NCBI RefSeq assembly: GCF_026240015.1
Contig: NZ_JAPIUX010000030.1
Location: 1 to 9,865, forward strand
Direction: 5' to 3'
DNA from: Acetobacter farinalis
GTDB taxonomy: Bacteria; Pseudomonadota; Alphaproteobacteria; Acetobacterales; Acetobacteraceae
Length of the DNA stretch: 9,865 bases
Shown here in pieces: positions 1 through 7,568 of the stretch. Position 1 is the stretch's first letter, and every line of letters begins with the position of its first letter. Both the position numbers and the translations under genes were made by a program. The notes below the pieces were generated by a model. It worked only from the letters and a program-made list of their open reading frames with translations. It did no database searches and was not told the DNA's origin.

Positions 1-1
1 A

Positions 2-88
2 CAATGGCTCTGGACATATAATCATGACAGACCCAACATGGGGAACGGTGGGTTCACACCCGCCCAGAAACTAAAAGCAGCTGCCTGA
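2..88 (+). mobile_element. IS3-family transposase (orfB), C-terminal fragment cut by window edge
   Basis: The plus-strand frame starting at base 2 reads to a TGA at 86-88 and includes YNHDRPNMGNGGFTPAQKL. This is the closing part of the DDE integrase domain of IS3-family OrfB proteins, whose usual tail is a Trp-rich stretch followed by YN-x-x-RP-x-x-x-x-GG-x-TPA-x-x-L. Only the last 28 residues are visible; the catalytic residues lie to the left of the window. The element may be intact outside the window or a remnant. It reads toward sdaA. The family call rests on a short but characteristic motif. Confidence 0.75.
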
Positions 89-131
89 ATTCTCAGTCAG
101 AACCCCTCTAAAAATGGGGGGATTACCGGAC
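89..131 (+). repeat. Probable right end of the IS3-family element
   Basis: The bases after the transposase stop contain CCCC (106-109 area), an A-rich spacer and a run of six G followed by ATTACC. Read inward from the right, this gives GGTAATCCCCCC, a plausible terminal inverted repeat. IS3-family elements usually end within some tens of bases of the orfB stop. The left end and any target duplication are outside the window, so the exact boundary is inferred. Confidence 0.35.
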
Positions 132-426
132 CAGTCTTCCAGGACGTCTCGATGAGTGAGATCACGCCAATCTCCTTCTTCAGACTAAACATTTCTATCT
201 CTACCTAAAAAAATATGATGAGATCGTGACCTTTCCATTTCAAGAAAAGTGAAACCCTCATGGACAATGCTCCCGCATCGCGCCATGCAAGAGCGAGAGC
301 GTTGGCGGTTTTCCGGGGAACGCGCCCAGAGCACTCCCACCCAACCCGGTTTCATAAAAATGCTCTATCTTCTTGTTTGAATGCGCATCCTCTCCTGTTC
401 ATGGCTCCTTGCGCACAGAAGCGGCA
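132..426. other. Gene-free stretch between the IS end and sdaA
   Basis: I see no supported gene here. The stretch lies downstream of the sdaA stop on the minus strand and downstream of the IS on the plus strand. There is a weak potential pairing AGAGCA (328-333) with TGCTCT (361-366), but the loop is long and no T-run follows, so I do not call a terminator. Very short reading frames on the minus strand close to the sdaA stop have poorly spaced ribosome sites. Confidence 0.5.
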
Positions 427-1797
427 CTAACACTCTGGAAGATTGACAGCCAATCCACCAAGAGACGTTTCCTTGTAACGATGGTTCATATCACGCCCTG
501 TCTCGGCCATTGTGCGGATCACCTGATCAAGGGAGACATGGTGCGTACCATCCCCATGCAAAGCGAGTGACGCCGCATTGATTGCCTTGATCGCGCCGAA
601 GGCGTTGCGTTCGATGCAGGGAATCTGAACCAGCCCTGCAACGGGATCACACGTCATGCCCAGATGATGCTCCATCGCGATTTCAGCGGCATTTTCGACC
701 TGAAACGGACTTCCCCCCAACGCCGCGGCAAGACCGGCTGCAGCCATGGAGGATGCAACACCCACCTCCCCCTGGCACCCGACCTCGGCTCCGGAAATGG
801 ACGCATTGAGCTTGAACAGCCCCCCAACCGCCGCAGCTGTCAGCAGAAATTCATGTATCCCCAAACGGGCGGAACTTTCAGACGCATGCGGGCAGAAATC
901 ACGATAATATCTGAGCACAGCTGGAATAATTCCTGCAGCACCATTTGTGGGAGCTGTCACCACACGTCCCCCGGAGGCATTTTCCTCATTCACCGCAATG
1001 GCGAACAGGCTGATCCAATCCATGATCCCGTGTGATGACTGCGCATTGATAGTCTCCCGGGCGCGCAGGCGTTCATGAAGCGCCGCGGCACGGCGGCGAA
1101 CCTTCAAACGCCCCGGCAGAACGCCGCCATGGCTCAATCCGCGTTCGATGCACGCCATCATGACATCAATGATATGATCCAGATATGCCTCTGTCTCGTC
1201 AAATGAACGCAAGGCGGTTTCATTAGCCATCACGACACCGGCGATACTCAGCCCGCTCTCCCTTGTCCGCTCAAGAAGTTGCTCCGCGCTGACAAAATCA
1301 AACGGCACCTCAGGCTGAAGGTAGCCCGAATTTTCCGTTGCATTTTCATGGACAATAAAGCCGCCCCCCACCGAACAGAAGCGGACACATTCCAGCGGCG
1401 TGCCTGCGTTATCAAGAGCCTCGAACTGCAAGGTGTTCGGATGGACCGGCGGAATGGTCTCACGATCCAGCACCAGATCTGCCGAAGGATCAAAAACAAT
1501 GGTTTGCCCCCGCACACGCACGCTGCGGCTGGCCCTGACATCCGCCACGACCGTGGTAGCTGCATCCGGATCAACCGTCTGGGGACTTTCCCCGGACAGA
1601 CCGAGAATAACCGCCGTGTCTGTCGCATGCCCCTGCGCGGTCCAGGCCAGTGAGCCGTAGAGAGTGACCCGAAACCGGGCCACCCTTTCCAGATTTGGGA
1701 GTGACGCCGCAAAACGCTGCGCGGCACGCATCGGCCCAACCGTGTGAGAGGAAGACGGGCCAATACCAACTTTAAAAAGGTCGAACAGACTGATCAT
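427..1797 (-). CDS. sdaA: L-serine ammonia-lyase, single-chain iron-sulfur type
   Basis: This 456-residue protein deaminates L-serine to pyruvate and ammonia in the cytoplasm. It starts with the family N-terminus ISLFDLFKVGIGPSSSHTVGP. The beta domain covers roughly residues 1-150 and the alpha domain roughly 185-450. Cys341 (GCQGE), Cys383 (TCDPV) and Cys394 (IPCIERN) are the three expected 4Fe-4S ligands. The chain ends in Cys456 (LAVNLPEC), matching the C-terminal cysteine that occupies the active site in the structurally studied Legionella enzyme. Length and all key residues are complete. The ATG at 1797 is preceded by a modest GAGAG ribosome site. It follows glyA by 21 bp, so the two are very likely co-transcribed and translationally close. 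The pair would drain glycine and serine to pyruvate. Such enzymes are oxygen-sensitive through their cluster. Confidence 0.96.
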   Translation of the reverse strand: MISLFDLFKVGIGPSSSHTVGPMRAAQRFAASLPNLERVARFRVTLYGSLAWTAQGHATDTAVILGLSGESPQTVDPDAATTVVADVRASRSVRVRGQTIVFDPSADLVLDRETIPPVHPNTLQFEALDNAGTPLECVRFCSVGGGFIVHENATENSGYLQPEVPFDFVSAEQLLERTRESGLSIAGVVMANETALRSFDETEAYLDHIIDVMMACIERGLSHGGVLPGRLKVRRRAAALHERLRARETINAQSSHGIMDWISLFAIAVNEENASGGRVVTAPTNGAAGIIPAVLRYYRDFCPHASESSARLGIHEFLLTAAAVGGLFKLNASISGAEVGCQGEVGVASSMAAAGLAAALGGSPFQVENAAEIAMEHHLGMTCDPVAGLVQIPCIERNAFGAIKAINAASLALHGDGTHHVSLDQVIRTMAETGRDMNHRYKETSLGGLAVNLPEC

Positions 1798-1818
1798 GCG
1801 GCTCTCGACAAACGGTGC

Positions 1819-3135
1819 TCAGGCGCCCGGATAGGCGACATCATAAATGGGAAAGCGGCTGCAGAGTTCCTGAACTTCCGCCCGCACGCGCTTTTCAACC
1901 TCTTCGGCGGCGGGTGTCCCGTGTGCGCTGAGAACGTCATCAATAAAACGGCCAATCTCGCGGAATTCCTCCTTACCAAAGCCCCGTGCCGTGGCGGCAG
2001 GGCTGCCCAACCGCACGCCTGATGTCACGAAGGGAGATTCAGGATCATCCGGCACCGCATTCTTGTTGGCAGTGATCCCTGCACGCTCCAGCGCGGCATC
2101 GGCAACTTTACCAGTCACCTTCTTCGGGCGCAGATCAACGAGAACGAGATGGCAATCCGTGCCACCTGTCACGATGTCAAACCCACGTTTGAGCAATTCA
2201 TCGGCCAGAACTTCCGCATTTTCAATAACCGCACGCTGGTAGGATGCATAGGACGGCTGCAACGCCTCCCCGAATGCAACTGCCTTGGCGGCAATCACAT
2301 GCATCAATGGACCACCCTGCAGGCCGGGAAAAACCGCAGAATTGATTTTTTTCGCGAGATCACCATGGTTGGTCAGAATAATGCCGCCACGTGGCCCGCG
2401 CAGGGTCTTGTGCGTTGTACTGGTCACAATATGAGCGTGCGGTAGCGGGTTCGGATAAAGCCCCGCTGCAACCAGACCGGCAAAATGCGCCATATCGACC
2501 ATCAGAAAAGCGCCAACCTCATCCGCTATCTTGCGGAAGCGCGCGAAATCGATAATGCGCGGATAGGCAGAACTGCCCGCAACAATAATTCTGGGCTGAT
2601 GCTCACGTGCGAGACGCTCCACCTCCTCATAATTGAGGAAGCCCGTATCAGGATGAACCCCATACTGCACGGAGCGAAACCACTTACCCGAGTAGTTGGG
2701 TGCTGCTCCGTGCGTCAGGTGCCCACCAGCCGCCAGACTGAGACCGAGTATGACATCACCGGGCTTGCCGAGCGCCATGAACGCCGCCTGATTGGCATTG
2801 GCACCGGAATGAGGCTGCACATTGGCGAATTCCGCACCGAAGAGTTTCCTTACGCGGTCAATGGCCAGAGCTTCAATACGATCCACATCCACGCACCCGC
2901 CATAATAGCGCTTGCCCGGCAGACCTTCGGCATACTTATTGGTCAGAACCGATCCCTGTGCTTCCAGAACAGCAAAAGAAGCCAGATTCTCGGACGCGAT
3001 CAATTCGATACCGTCCTGCTGCCGATGCAGTTCATCACGCAGGATTTCTGCAACGTCCGGGTCGGTTTCCAAAAGAGGTTCACCAAAAAAACGCTGGCGT
3101 TCACTCTGTTCTTTTTCATTCATCATAAGGTGCAT
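1819..3135 (-). CDS. glyA: Serine hydroxymethyltransferase
   Basis: This is a PLP-dependent enzyme that interconverts serine plus tetrahydrofolate with glycine plus 5,10-methylene-tetrahydrofolate, the main source of one-carbon units. From the ATG at 3135 it has 438 residues, near the family norm. Visible motifs are the Glu-containing loop YAEGLPGKRYYGG (68-80), the PLP-contacting DMAHFAGL (Asp214, His217) and the Schiff-base lysine in STTHKTLRGPRGG (Lys243). I prefer the start at 3135 because AGGAAAGG lies 7 bases upstream of it. An in-frame GTG at 3162 would add nine residues without a comparable ribosome site. The gene is first in a two-gene unit with sdaA and divergent from the TonB-dependent receptor. 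Nothing appears missing. Confidence 0.97.
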   Translation of the reverse strand: MHLMMNEKEQSERQRFFGEPLLETDPDVAEILRDELHRQQDGIELIASENLASFAVLEAQGSVLTNKYAEGLPGKRYYGGCVDVDRIEALAIDRVRKLFGAEFANVQPHSGANANQAAFMALGKPGDVILGLSLAAGGHLTHGAAPNYSGKWFRSVQYGVHPDTGFLNYEEVERLAREHQPRIIVAGSSAYPRIIDFARFRKIADEVGAFLMVDMAHFAGLVAAGLYPNPLPHAHIVTSTTHKTLRGPRGGIILTNHGDLAKKINSAVFPGLQGGPLMHVIAAKAVAFGEALQPSYASYQRAVIENAEVLADELLKRGFDIVTGGTDCHLVLVDLRPKKVTGKVADAALERAGITANKNAVPDDPESPFVTSGVRLGSPAATARGFGKEEFREIGRFIDDVLSAHGTPAAEEVEKRVRAEVQELCSRFPIYDVAYPGA

Positions 3136-3142
3136 AAGGCTG

Positions 3143-3150
3143 CCTTTCCT
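3143..3150 (-). promoter_or_regulatory. Ribosome binding site deciding the glyA start
   Basis: On the minus strand AGGAAAGG is followed by seven bases and the ATG at 3135. This strong purine-rich site supports MHLMMNEKEQ as the true N-terminus rather than the longer frame from GTG at 3162. Confidence 0.7.
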
Positions 3151-3171
3151 ATGCAAGACCACTTTTTACCC

Positions 3172-3189
3172 GGGAGTGCATCTGCTCCC
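3172..3189 (-). other. Small hairpin in the glyA leader
   Basis: GGGAG (3172-3176) pairs with CTCCC (3185-3189) around an 8-base loop, about 20 bases upstream of the glyA ribosome site on the minus strand. It could lie in the 5' untranslated region. No known riboswitch consensus (glycine type included) was recognised around it, so a role is not established. Confidence 0.3.
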
Positions 3190-3505
3190 TGATATCATCC
3201 GGATCTCGACTGTGATGCACACGCTGAAGTGCTGAGTGTTGAAAATCCTAGGATAGTTTGTGTGGCCTTATCGCTTATACAAACGACACAGACTTGTAGT
3301 GCTGCGACAGACCGCACCGCACCACGGTTTTTCTGATATCAGGAAAGGCTGAGCGCTCACGCACTCCTGCACGCGGCAAGCCGGAACGTTTTTCGGCCTG
3401 TATCGGGAATATGTTTTTTGTGACGAATCCGAAATAAGATGCGTCGCTTTCATTCATGCATGCTTCAATCCAGCTTTCTAACCTCACACCATGCGCGACA
3501 CGGTA

Positions 3506-3530
3506 TCCATTGTTTCGGAATTACAATGGA
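3506..3530. repeat. 8-bp perfect inverted repeat upstream of the receptor gene
   Basis: TCCATTGT (3506-3513) and ACAATGGA (3523-3530) are exact reverse complements with a 9-base spacer. The repeat sits about 240 bases upstream of the receptor start and has no following T-run, so it resembles an operator more than a terminator. The binding protein is unknown. Confidence 0.45.
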
Positions 3531-3584
3531 ATCAGGTAAACGGAGCCTTGTCCCATAAGGGATTACGCACATGAACGACCGTAT

Positions 3585-3656
3585 TGCCTCCTGCGGGCAT
3601 GCGGTTGCCGTTGGTGTGATCCGCCCCGGCAAACCAATCCGGGGGAAGAAGAGGCA
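3585..3656 (+). other. Potentially structured 5' leader of the receptor mRNA
   Basis: An outer pairing TGCCTC (3585-3590) with GAGGCA (3651-3656) encloses two competing stems. One is GGTTGCC (3603-3609) with GGCAAACC (3628-3635), with one bulged A. The other is CCCCGG (3624-3629) with CCGGGG (3639-3644). The two inner stems share bases 3628-3629 and could be mutually exclusive. I looked for cobalamin and TPP riboswitch cores and did not find them. It may be an uncharacterised regulatory leader or chance structure in GC-rich DNA. Confidence 0.3.
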
Positions 3657-3766
3657 GATAACGACGATCAGCTCTCGTCAGGGAAATGTATCGGAGTTCG
3701 TTCAAGCCTGAAGAATGCTTTTTAGAATCCGCGTCAGAAACTGGAGATCCCGGAGTCCTTAACAGC

Positions 3767-6202
3767 ATGCAACGACCTGTAAAAAACAACGATCAACGTC
3801 TCTCGACGGTTCTGTTCTCGTCCACCATCATGGTTTCCGTTCTGGTGACCAGCCATGTGGCGCAGGCAGCATCACCTCACGGGCGGCATCATGGGAAAGC
3901 AGCCGGAAGCGTTGCGGTGCCCGCACCACCCCCTCGCCATGTCGCGGCGAAACGCGCTGTGTTCCGAATGCCCCCGCCACAGAATGAAGATATCGCCGTT
4001 TCGGTTCGGCGTCGTGCACATGGCACCATGATCACGCTCGGTGCCAGCGCCATTGCCCGGGCTGTTCCCGGCACAAACCCGCTCAAGGTGCTGGCGCAAC
4101 AGCCCGGCGTGATGTTCCAGTCGGATGATCCGCAGGGGGTGGATACCTGGTCCACCCAGATCTACATGCACGGTTTCCTGCAGAACCAGATCAGCACGAC
4201 ACTGGATGACATGCCTCTGGGTGAATTATCCTACCGCAACTACAACGGTCTGAACCCTGTTCAGGCCATCAGTTCGGAAAATGTCGGAAGGTTGGATGTC
4301 TCGACCGGTGCGGGTGCTGAATCCGTTGCCAGCACCAACAATCTTGGTGGCTCGATCGCGTATCATTCCTCGGACCCGAAGGAGAAGATGGGCGGCACGT
4401 TGGCCCAGACATTCGGCAGCAATGCCCTTTATCATTCCTTCATCCGCTTTGACAGCGGCAAGCTGAACCATACCGGCACCAAATTCTATGTCTCCTACAT
4501 GCGTAACGACACCGATAAATGGAAAGGTGGGGGCAACCAGTTCTTTCAGCAGGTGAATGCGAAACTCGTCCAGCCCGTGGGGGATGACAGCAAGATTTCC
4601 ACCTTCTTTGATTTCAGCCAGTATGAACAATTCAATTATCAGGATTACTCTCTGGATATCCTGAAAAATGGCGGCCCTTACATAGACAATTACTATAATG
4701 GAAAAAACAGCGGCTATCTCTCCGCCATTCAGGCTGCACAGGGGCATTATCCTGCGTCCCTCAACGGGATCAGTGACAAGGCGGATGCGGCCTATTACGA
4801 CAGCGCATCCGCCGCGACTGATTTCTTCGGCGGGCTGACAGGAGACTTCCGCCTCACCGACAGAATGCGGTGGAAGACCACATTTTACGGGCACGGTGAA
4901 CACCAGTTCAACCACTGGACCAATCCGTTCTATCCCTCTCCTTCCGGCGCACCGATGTATGAACAGGTGAAGGAGCCAAGCATCCAGCGCTTTGGCATTC
5001 TCTCCTCTGTTCGGTACGAGATTGCCCATAACCATATTGAAGGCGGCGTCTGGTATGAAAATAACCAGTTTGTCTCATCAATGTGGGGCTATTCGCAGCC
5101 AAATGTGGTCAATGGCGTTATTCAGGGCACGCCGCTCAACCCGATCGGCAACCCTCGTGAGACGCCCTTCATGCAGCTTTTCGGGCAGACCACGAACACG
5201 AATACCTTCACGGCCTTCGTTCAGGATACGTATAACCCGCTGCCAAACCTTGCCGTGCATTTCGGGTTCAAATCGATGCTCAACACCTCACGCGCGGGGG
5301 ATGGGTATCTCAATACGTCTTATTACGGCGCAGCTTCCTCAGCCGCTGGCACCCTGACAACTGCTCGCGCCTTCCTGCCGCATATCAGCGGTGACTGGCA
5401 CTTCCTGAAGCATCACGAACTCTATTTTGATATTGCTGAAAACGTGCATGCTTACCCACAGGGACAGTACAAGACCGTTGCCTCACCTTTCGCGGTGACA
5501 CAGGCTGCGTTCAATTACGCCCGGCCCACCCTGAAACCTGAAAGTGACTGGAGCTACGCAGTAGGATACCGCTACTCTGACAGCCTTCTTGACGCGACAC
5601 TACATGCCTATCACACAGATTTTTCAAACAGGCTCCAGCAGATCACGTCCGGCAATATCGTCAACCCGATTTCCACGGTGCTGAATGTCGGCAATATCAC
5701 GATGAATGGTGTCGATGCTGGCCTGACACTGCACTTGTTCCACGGCCTTTCCCTGTATAACAGCATCAGCTGGAACCACTCGACATATGACAGTAACGTG
5801 TCATCACAGGGGGTGACTTATTATACCAAAGGCTCGCAGGTCGTGGCCTATCCGCGCCTGATGTATAAATCCAGCTTGAGCTACGTCTATCGCAACTTTG
5901 ATGCGCATATCGATGCCTCCTACATGTCACAACGCAATCTGAGCTATACGGGTGACACCAAGGTGCCGTCCTACTGGCAGGCAGATTTCGGCATGCGCTA
6001 CAAATTTGGCAATATGGGGAAATATGCGTCTGCTCTGGGTTTTGTGCAGAATCTGGAACTTGATTTCAATATCTACAATCTGACAAACAAGTTCTATGTC
6101 ACGACAATGGGTGAAAACGGTTTCCCGCTATCGGGTGATTATCAATCGTTCCTGATCTCTCCCCCTCGTCAGTTTTTCGGATCAATCCGCGCCGAATTCT
6201 GA
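3767..6202 (+). CDS. TonB-dependent outer-membrane receptor
   Basis: From the ATG at 3767 the protein has 811 residues. It opens with a signal peptide: basic start, hydrophobic core around residues 13-30 and a probable cleavage after AQA near residue 34. A short His/Pro-rich linker follows. EDIAVSV at about 74-80 may be the TonB box. The plug domain spans about 88-205, with NPLKVLAQQPGV and a VSTGAGAES-x-x-x-x-NNLGGSI segment typical of such plugs. The rest reads as a 22-stranded barrel with alternating aromatic residues, ending in Phe (FGSIRAEF), the usual outer-membrane signal. An in-frame ATG at 3686 would add 27 residues ahead of the signal peptide, so I reject it; GGAG lies 11 bases before 3767. 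It would import a metal chelate or another large solute using TonB energy. The substrate is not visible, and no siderophore, cobalamin or sigma/anti-sigma genes lie beside it. Confidence 0.93.
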   Translation: MQRPVKNNDQRLSTVLFSSTIMVSVLVTSHVAQAASPHGRHHGKAAGSVAVPAPPPRHVAAKRAVFRMPPPQNEDIAVSVRRRAHGTMITLGASAIARAVPGTNPLKVLAQQPGVMFQSDDPQGVDTWSTQIYMHGFLQNQISTTLDDMPLGELSYRNYNGLNPVQAISSENVGRLDVSTGAGAESVASTNNLGGSIAYHSSDPKEKMGGTLAQTFGSNALYHSFIRFDSGKLNHTGTKFYVSYMRNDTDKWKGGGNQFFQQVNAKLVQPVGDDSKISTFFDFSQYEQFNYQDYSLDILKNGGPYIDNYYNGKNSGYLSAIQAAQGHYPASLNGISDKADAAYYDSASAATDFFGGLTGDFRLTDRMRWKTTFYGHGEHQFNHWTNPFYPSPSGAPMYEQVKEPSIQRFGILSSVRYEIAHNHIEGGVWYENNQFVSSMWGYSQPNVVNGVIQGTPLNPIGNPRETPFMQLFGQTTNTNTFTAFVQDTYNPLPNLAVHFGFKSMLNTSRAGDGYLNTSYYGAASSAAGTLTTARAFLPHISGDWHFLKHHELYFDIAENVHAYPQGQYKTVASPFAVTQAAFNYARPTLKPESDWSYAVGYRYSDSLLDATLHAYHTDFSNRLQQITSGNIVNPISTVLNVGNITMNGVDAGLTLHLFHGLSLYNSISWNHSTYDSNVSSQGVTYYTKGSQVVAYPRLMYKSSLSYVYRNFDAHIDASYMSQRNLSYTGDTKVPSYWQADFGMRYKFGNMGKYASALGFVQNLELDFNIYNLTNKFYVTTMGENGFPLSGDYQSFLISPPRQFFGSIRAEF

Positions 6203-6217
6203 GGAGGCCCTCCCGCC

Positions 6218-6258
6218 CCCTGTGAAGGAGTTCCTCTCCGGAGTGCTCCTTCACAGGG
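6218..6258 (+). terminator. Hairpin terminator after the receptor gene
   Basis: CCCTGTGAAGGAG (6218-6230) and CTCCTTCACAGGG (6246-6258) form a perfect 13-bp stem with a 15-base loop, starting 15 bases after the receptor stop. The loop itself contains CTCCGGAG. Only a short T-run (TTT) follows, so termination may be imperfect or bidirectional, but position and stem strength fit a transcription end. Confidence 0.75.
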
Positions 6259-6303
6259 TTTCGTGGCGGACCCGCGCACTCACAACAGCACAATGCCTAT
6301 AAC

Positions 6304-6346
6304 AGCAATCAGGGTCTGGTGGTCACCCCACCAGACCCTGATTGCT
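6304..6346 (-). terminator. 19-bp perfect hairpin terminator of the transporter operon
   Basis: AGCAATCAGGGTCTGGTGG (6304-6322) is the exact reverse complement of 6328-6346, with only a 5-base loop (6323-6327). Read on the minus strand it begins about 30 bases after the choV stop, so it is the likely end of that operon. The T-run after it (GTTAT) is weak. It may also block read-through from the receptor side. Confidence 0.75.
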
Positions 6347-6377
6347 CTTGGACCCCTGCATCAGGCCGCACTATGCC

Positions 6378-7568
6378 TCAGAGGACTGGCACCCCATAAC
6401 GACGTTCCCCTGACAGGGCCTGAAGGATGTCGGCATCATCACATACTCCGACCAACGCGCCCTCATCCTCCACCAGAACCGGAAAGCCGCTGCGTTGCCG
6501 CAACGCGATAACCTCACCCAGGCTCATTTTCGCCGGGACAACGCAGACAGCCCCCTGCTCCCACTCCTGAAAGGCCCTGAGCACTCTCTCCTGACCAGCA
6601 ATGTGAACCACTCTCCCCTCCGGGCTGAGGGCAAGAGTGCCCCCGTCCAGCATTCCGTCCGGCCGAAGAGGCAAATCCTGCGTGTGGCGCATGAAGGTTG
6701 AAGCAAGAAGCGTTGGCAGCGGGTTCATATGGCGGATAAATTCCGCCACATAATCATTGACCGGACGCAGGGCGATATCATCAGGAGTGCCGGTCTGAAT
6801 AATACGCCCTTCACGCATGATCGTGATATGGCTGCCGATTTTCAGAGCTTCATCAATATCATGGCTGACAAACAGGATGGTTTTCTTCAGCCGCTTTTGC
6901 AGATCCATCAGCTCGTCCTGCAATTTCCGGCGGATGAGCGGGTCAAGCGCGGAAAATGGTTCATCCATCAACAGGATATCAGCATCGGTTGCAAAGGCGC
7001 GTGCAAGCCCCACACGCTGCTGCATACCGCCAGACAATTCATGAACCCGGGCATCTGCCCAGTTTGAAAGGCCGACCAGCTCCAGCTTTTCCTCGACAAT
7101 TTCCTTTCGGATTGACGGCGCCATATCGCGCAATTCAAGACCAAACCCCACATTATCGCGCACGCTGCGCCAGGGGAGCAGGCCAAACTGCTGGAAGACC
7201 ATGGCAATGCGCGTCTTGCGCAATGCGCGCAGTGTATCATCATCACAGCGTGCGATATCGAGCCAGGCAGAGCCGTTACCAATCCGCACCTCACCACGCA
7301 CAGGCTGGTTCAGGCGATTGGCCGCACGGAGAAGAGTCGATTTACCAGACCCCGAAAGCCCCATCAGCACGCTGATCTCGCCCCGCGCCACAGCGAGATT
7401 TGCACCCGCAACCCCCACGGTGACCTTCAGGGCACGGCTGATTTCCTCACGCGTTTCGCCAGCATCCAGCCGCGCCAGTGCTGCCTCGATCGCACCACGC
7501 CGCCCGCTGCGGTCAAACAGGATATCAATATTGCGGAATTCCAGTGCCGCGTTCGTCATTTTGCTCAT
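6378..7568 (-). CDS. choV: Choline/betaine-type ABC transporter ATP-binding protein
   Basis: This ATPase of the ProV/ChoV quaternary-amine importer group has 396 residues from the ATG at 7568. It carries Walker A GLSGSGKS (70-77), Q-loop VFQQFGLLPW (124-133), signature LSGGMQQR (178-185), Walker B DILLMDEP (197-204) and the switch His in SHD (235-237). The extended N-terminus (LDAGETREEI) and HMNPLPTLL after the ATPase core resemble ChoV of the ChoXWV choline system. The last 110 residues look like a degenerate CBS-type regulatory region, which in this group can sense ionic strength. I choose 7568 because it overlaps the permease stop as ATGA and has GAAGGAG nine bases upstream; an in-frame start at 7592 lies inside the permease gene. 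The substrate is probably choline, glycine betaine or a related compound, but this is inferred from family only. Confidence 0.9.
   Translation of the reverse strand: MSKMTNAALEFRNIDILFDRSGRRGAIEAALARLDAGETREEISRALKVTVGVAGANLAVARGEISVLMGLSGSGKSTLLRAANRLNQPVRGEVRIGNGSAWLDIARCDDDTLRALRKTRIAMVFQQFGLLPWRSVRDNVGFGLELRDMAPSIRKEIVEEKLELVGLSNWADARVHELSGGMQQRVGLARAFATDADILLMDEPFSALDPLIRRKLQDELMDLQKRLKKTILFVSHDIDEALKIGSHITIMREGRIIQTGTPDDIALRPVNDYVAEFIRHMNPLPTLLASTFMRHTQDLPLRPDGMLDGGTLALSPEGRVVHIAGQERVLRAFQEWEQGAVCVVPAKMSLGEVIALRQRSGFPVLVEDEGALVGVCDDADILQALSGERRYGVPVL

Larger units (their letters stand above)
3136..3766. promoter_or_regulatory. Divergent intergenic region between glyA and the TonB-dependent receptor
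   Basis: About 630 bases without a convincing gene must hold the promoters of both divergent genes. No clean -35/-10 pair stands out on either strand, and I see no Fur-box-like sequence. The region carries several palindromes: TGATATCA at 3190-3197 and again at 3334-3341, TGAGCGCTCA at 3350-3359, an 8-bp inverted repeat at 3506-3530, and a cluster of overlapping complementary segments at 3585-3656. Short minus-strand frames at 3268-3487 and 3532-3789 lack recognisable motifs and are probably not genes. Confidence 0.6.

Noticed and set aside
2485..3192. 235-residue plus-strand open frame opposite glyA
   Set aside because: It is antisense to an unmistakable SHMT with all catalytic motifs; no domain features are visible in the antisense product.
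3275..3487. Minus-strand frame of 70 residues in the divergent region
   Set aside because: No motif, no convincing ribosome site and no composition signal; it may be chance, so I left it out as a gene.
3581..3680. Possible cobalamin or TPP riboswitch ahead of the receptor
   Set aside because: A GGTGTGATCCG stretch is faintly reminiscent of the cobalamin core, but the B12 box, the AGGGAA segment and the conserved 3' half are absent. The TPP core is also not found.
3686..3766. Longer receptor N-terminus from the ATG at 3686
   Set aside because: It would place 27 polar residues before a clear signal peptide, and its ribosome site is too close to the start codon.
3532..3789. 85-residue minus-strand frame overlapping the receptor start
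   Set aside because: It overlaps the receptor's signal-peptide region antisense and has no family features.
4226..5035. 269-residue minus-strand open frame opposite the receptor gene
   Set aside because: It lies entirely antisense to a well-supported TonB-dependent receptor, shows no recognisable motif and is explained by the codon pattern of the real gene.
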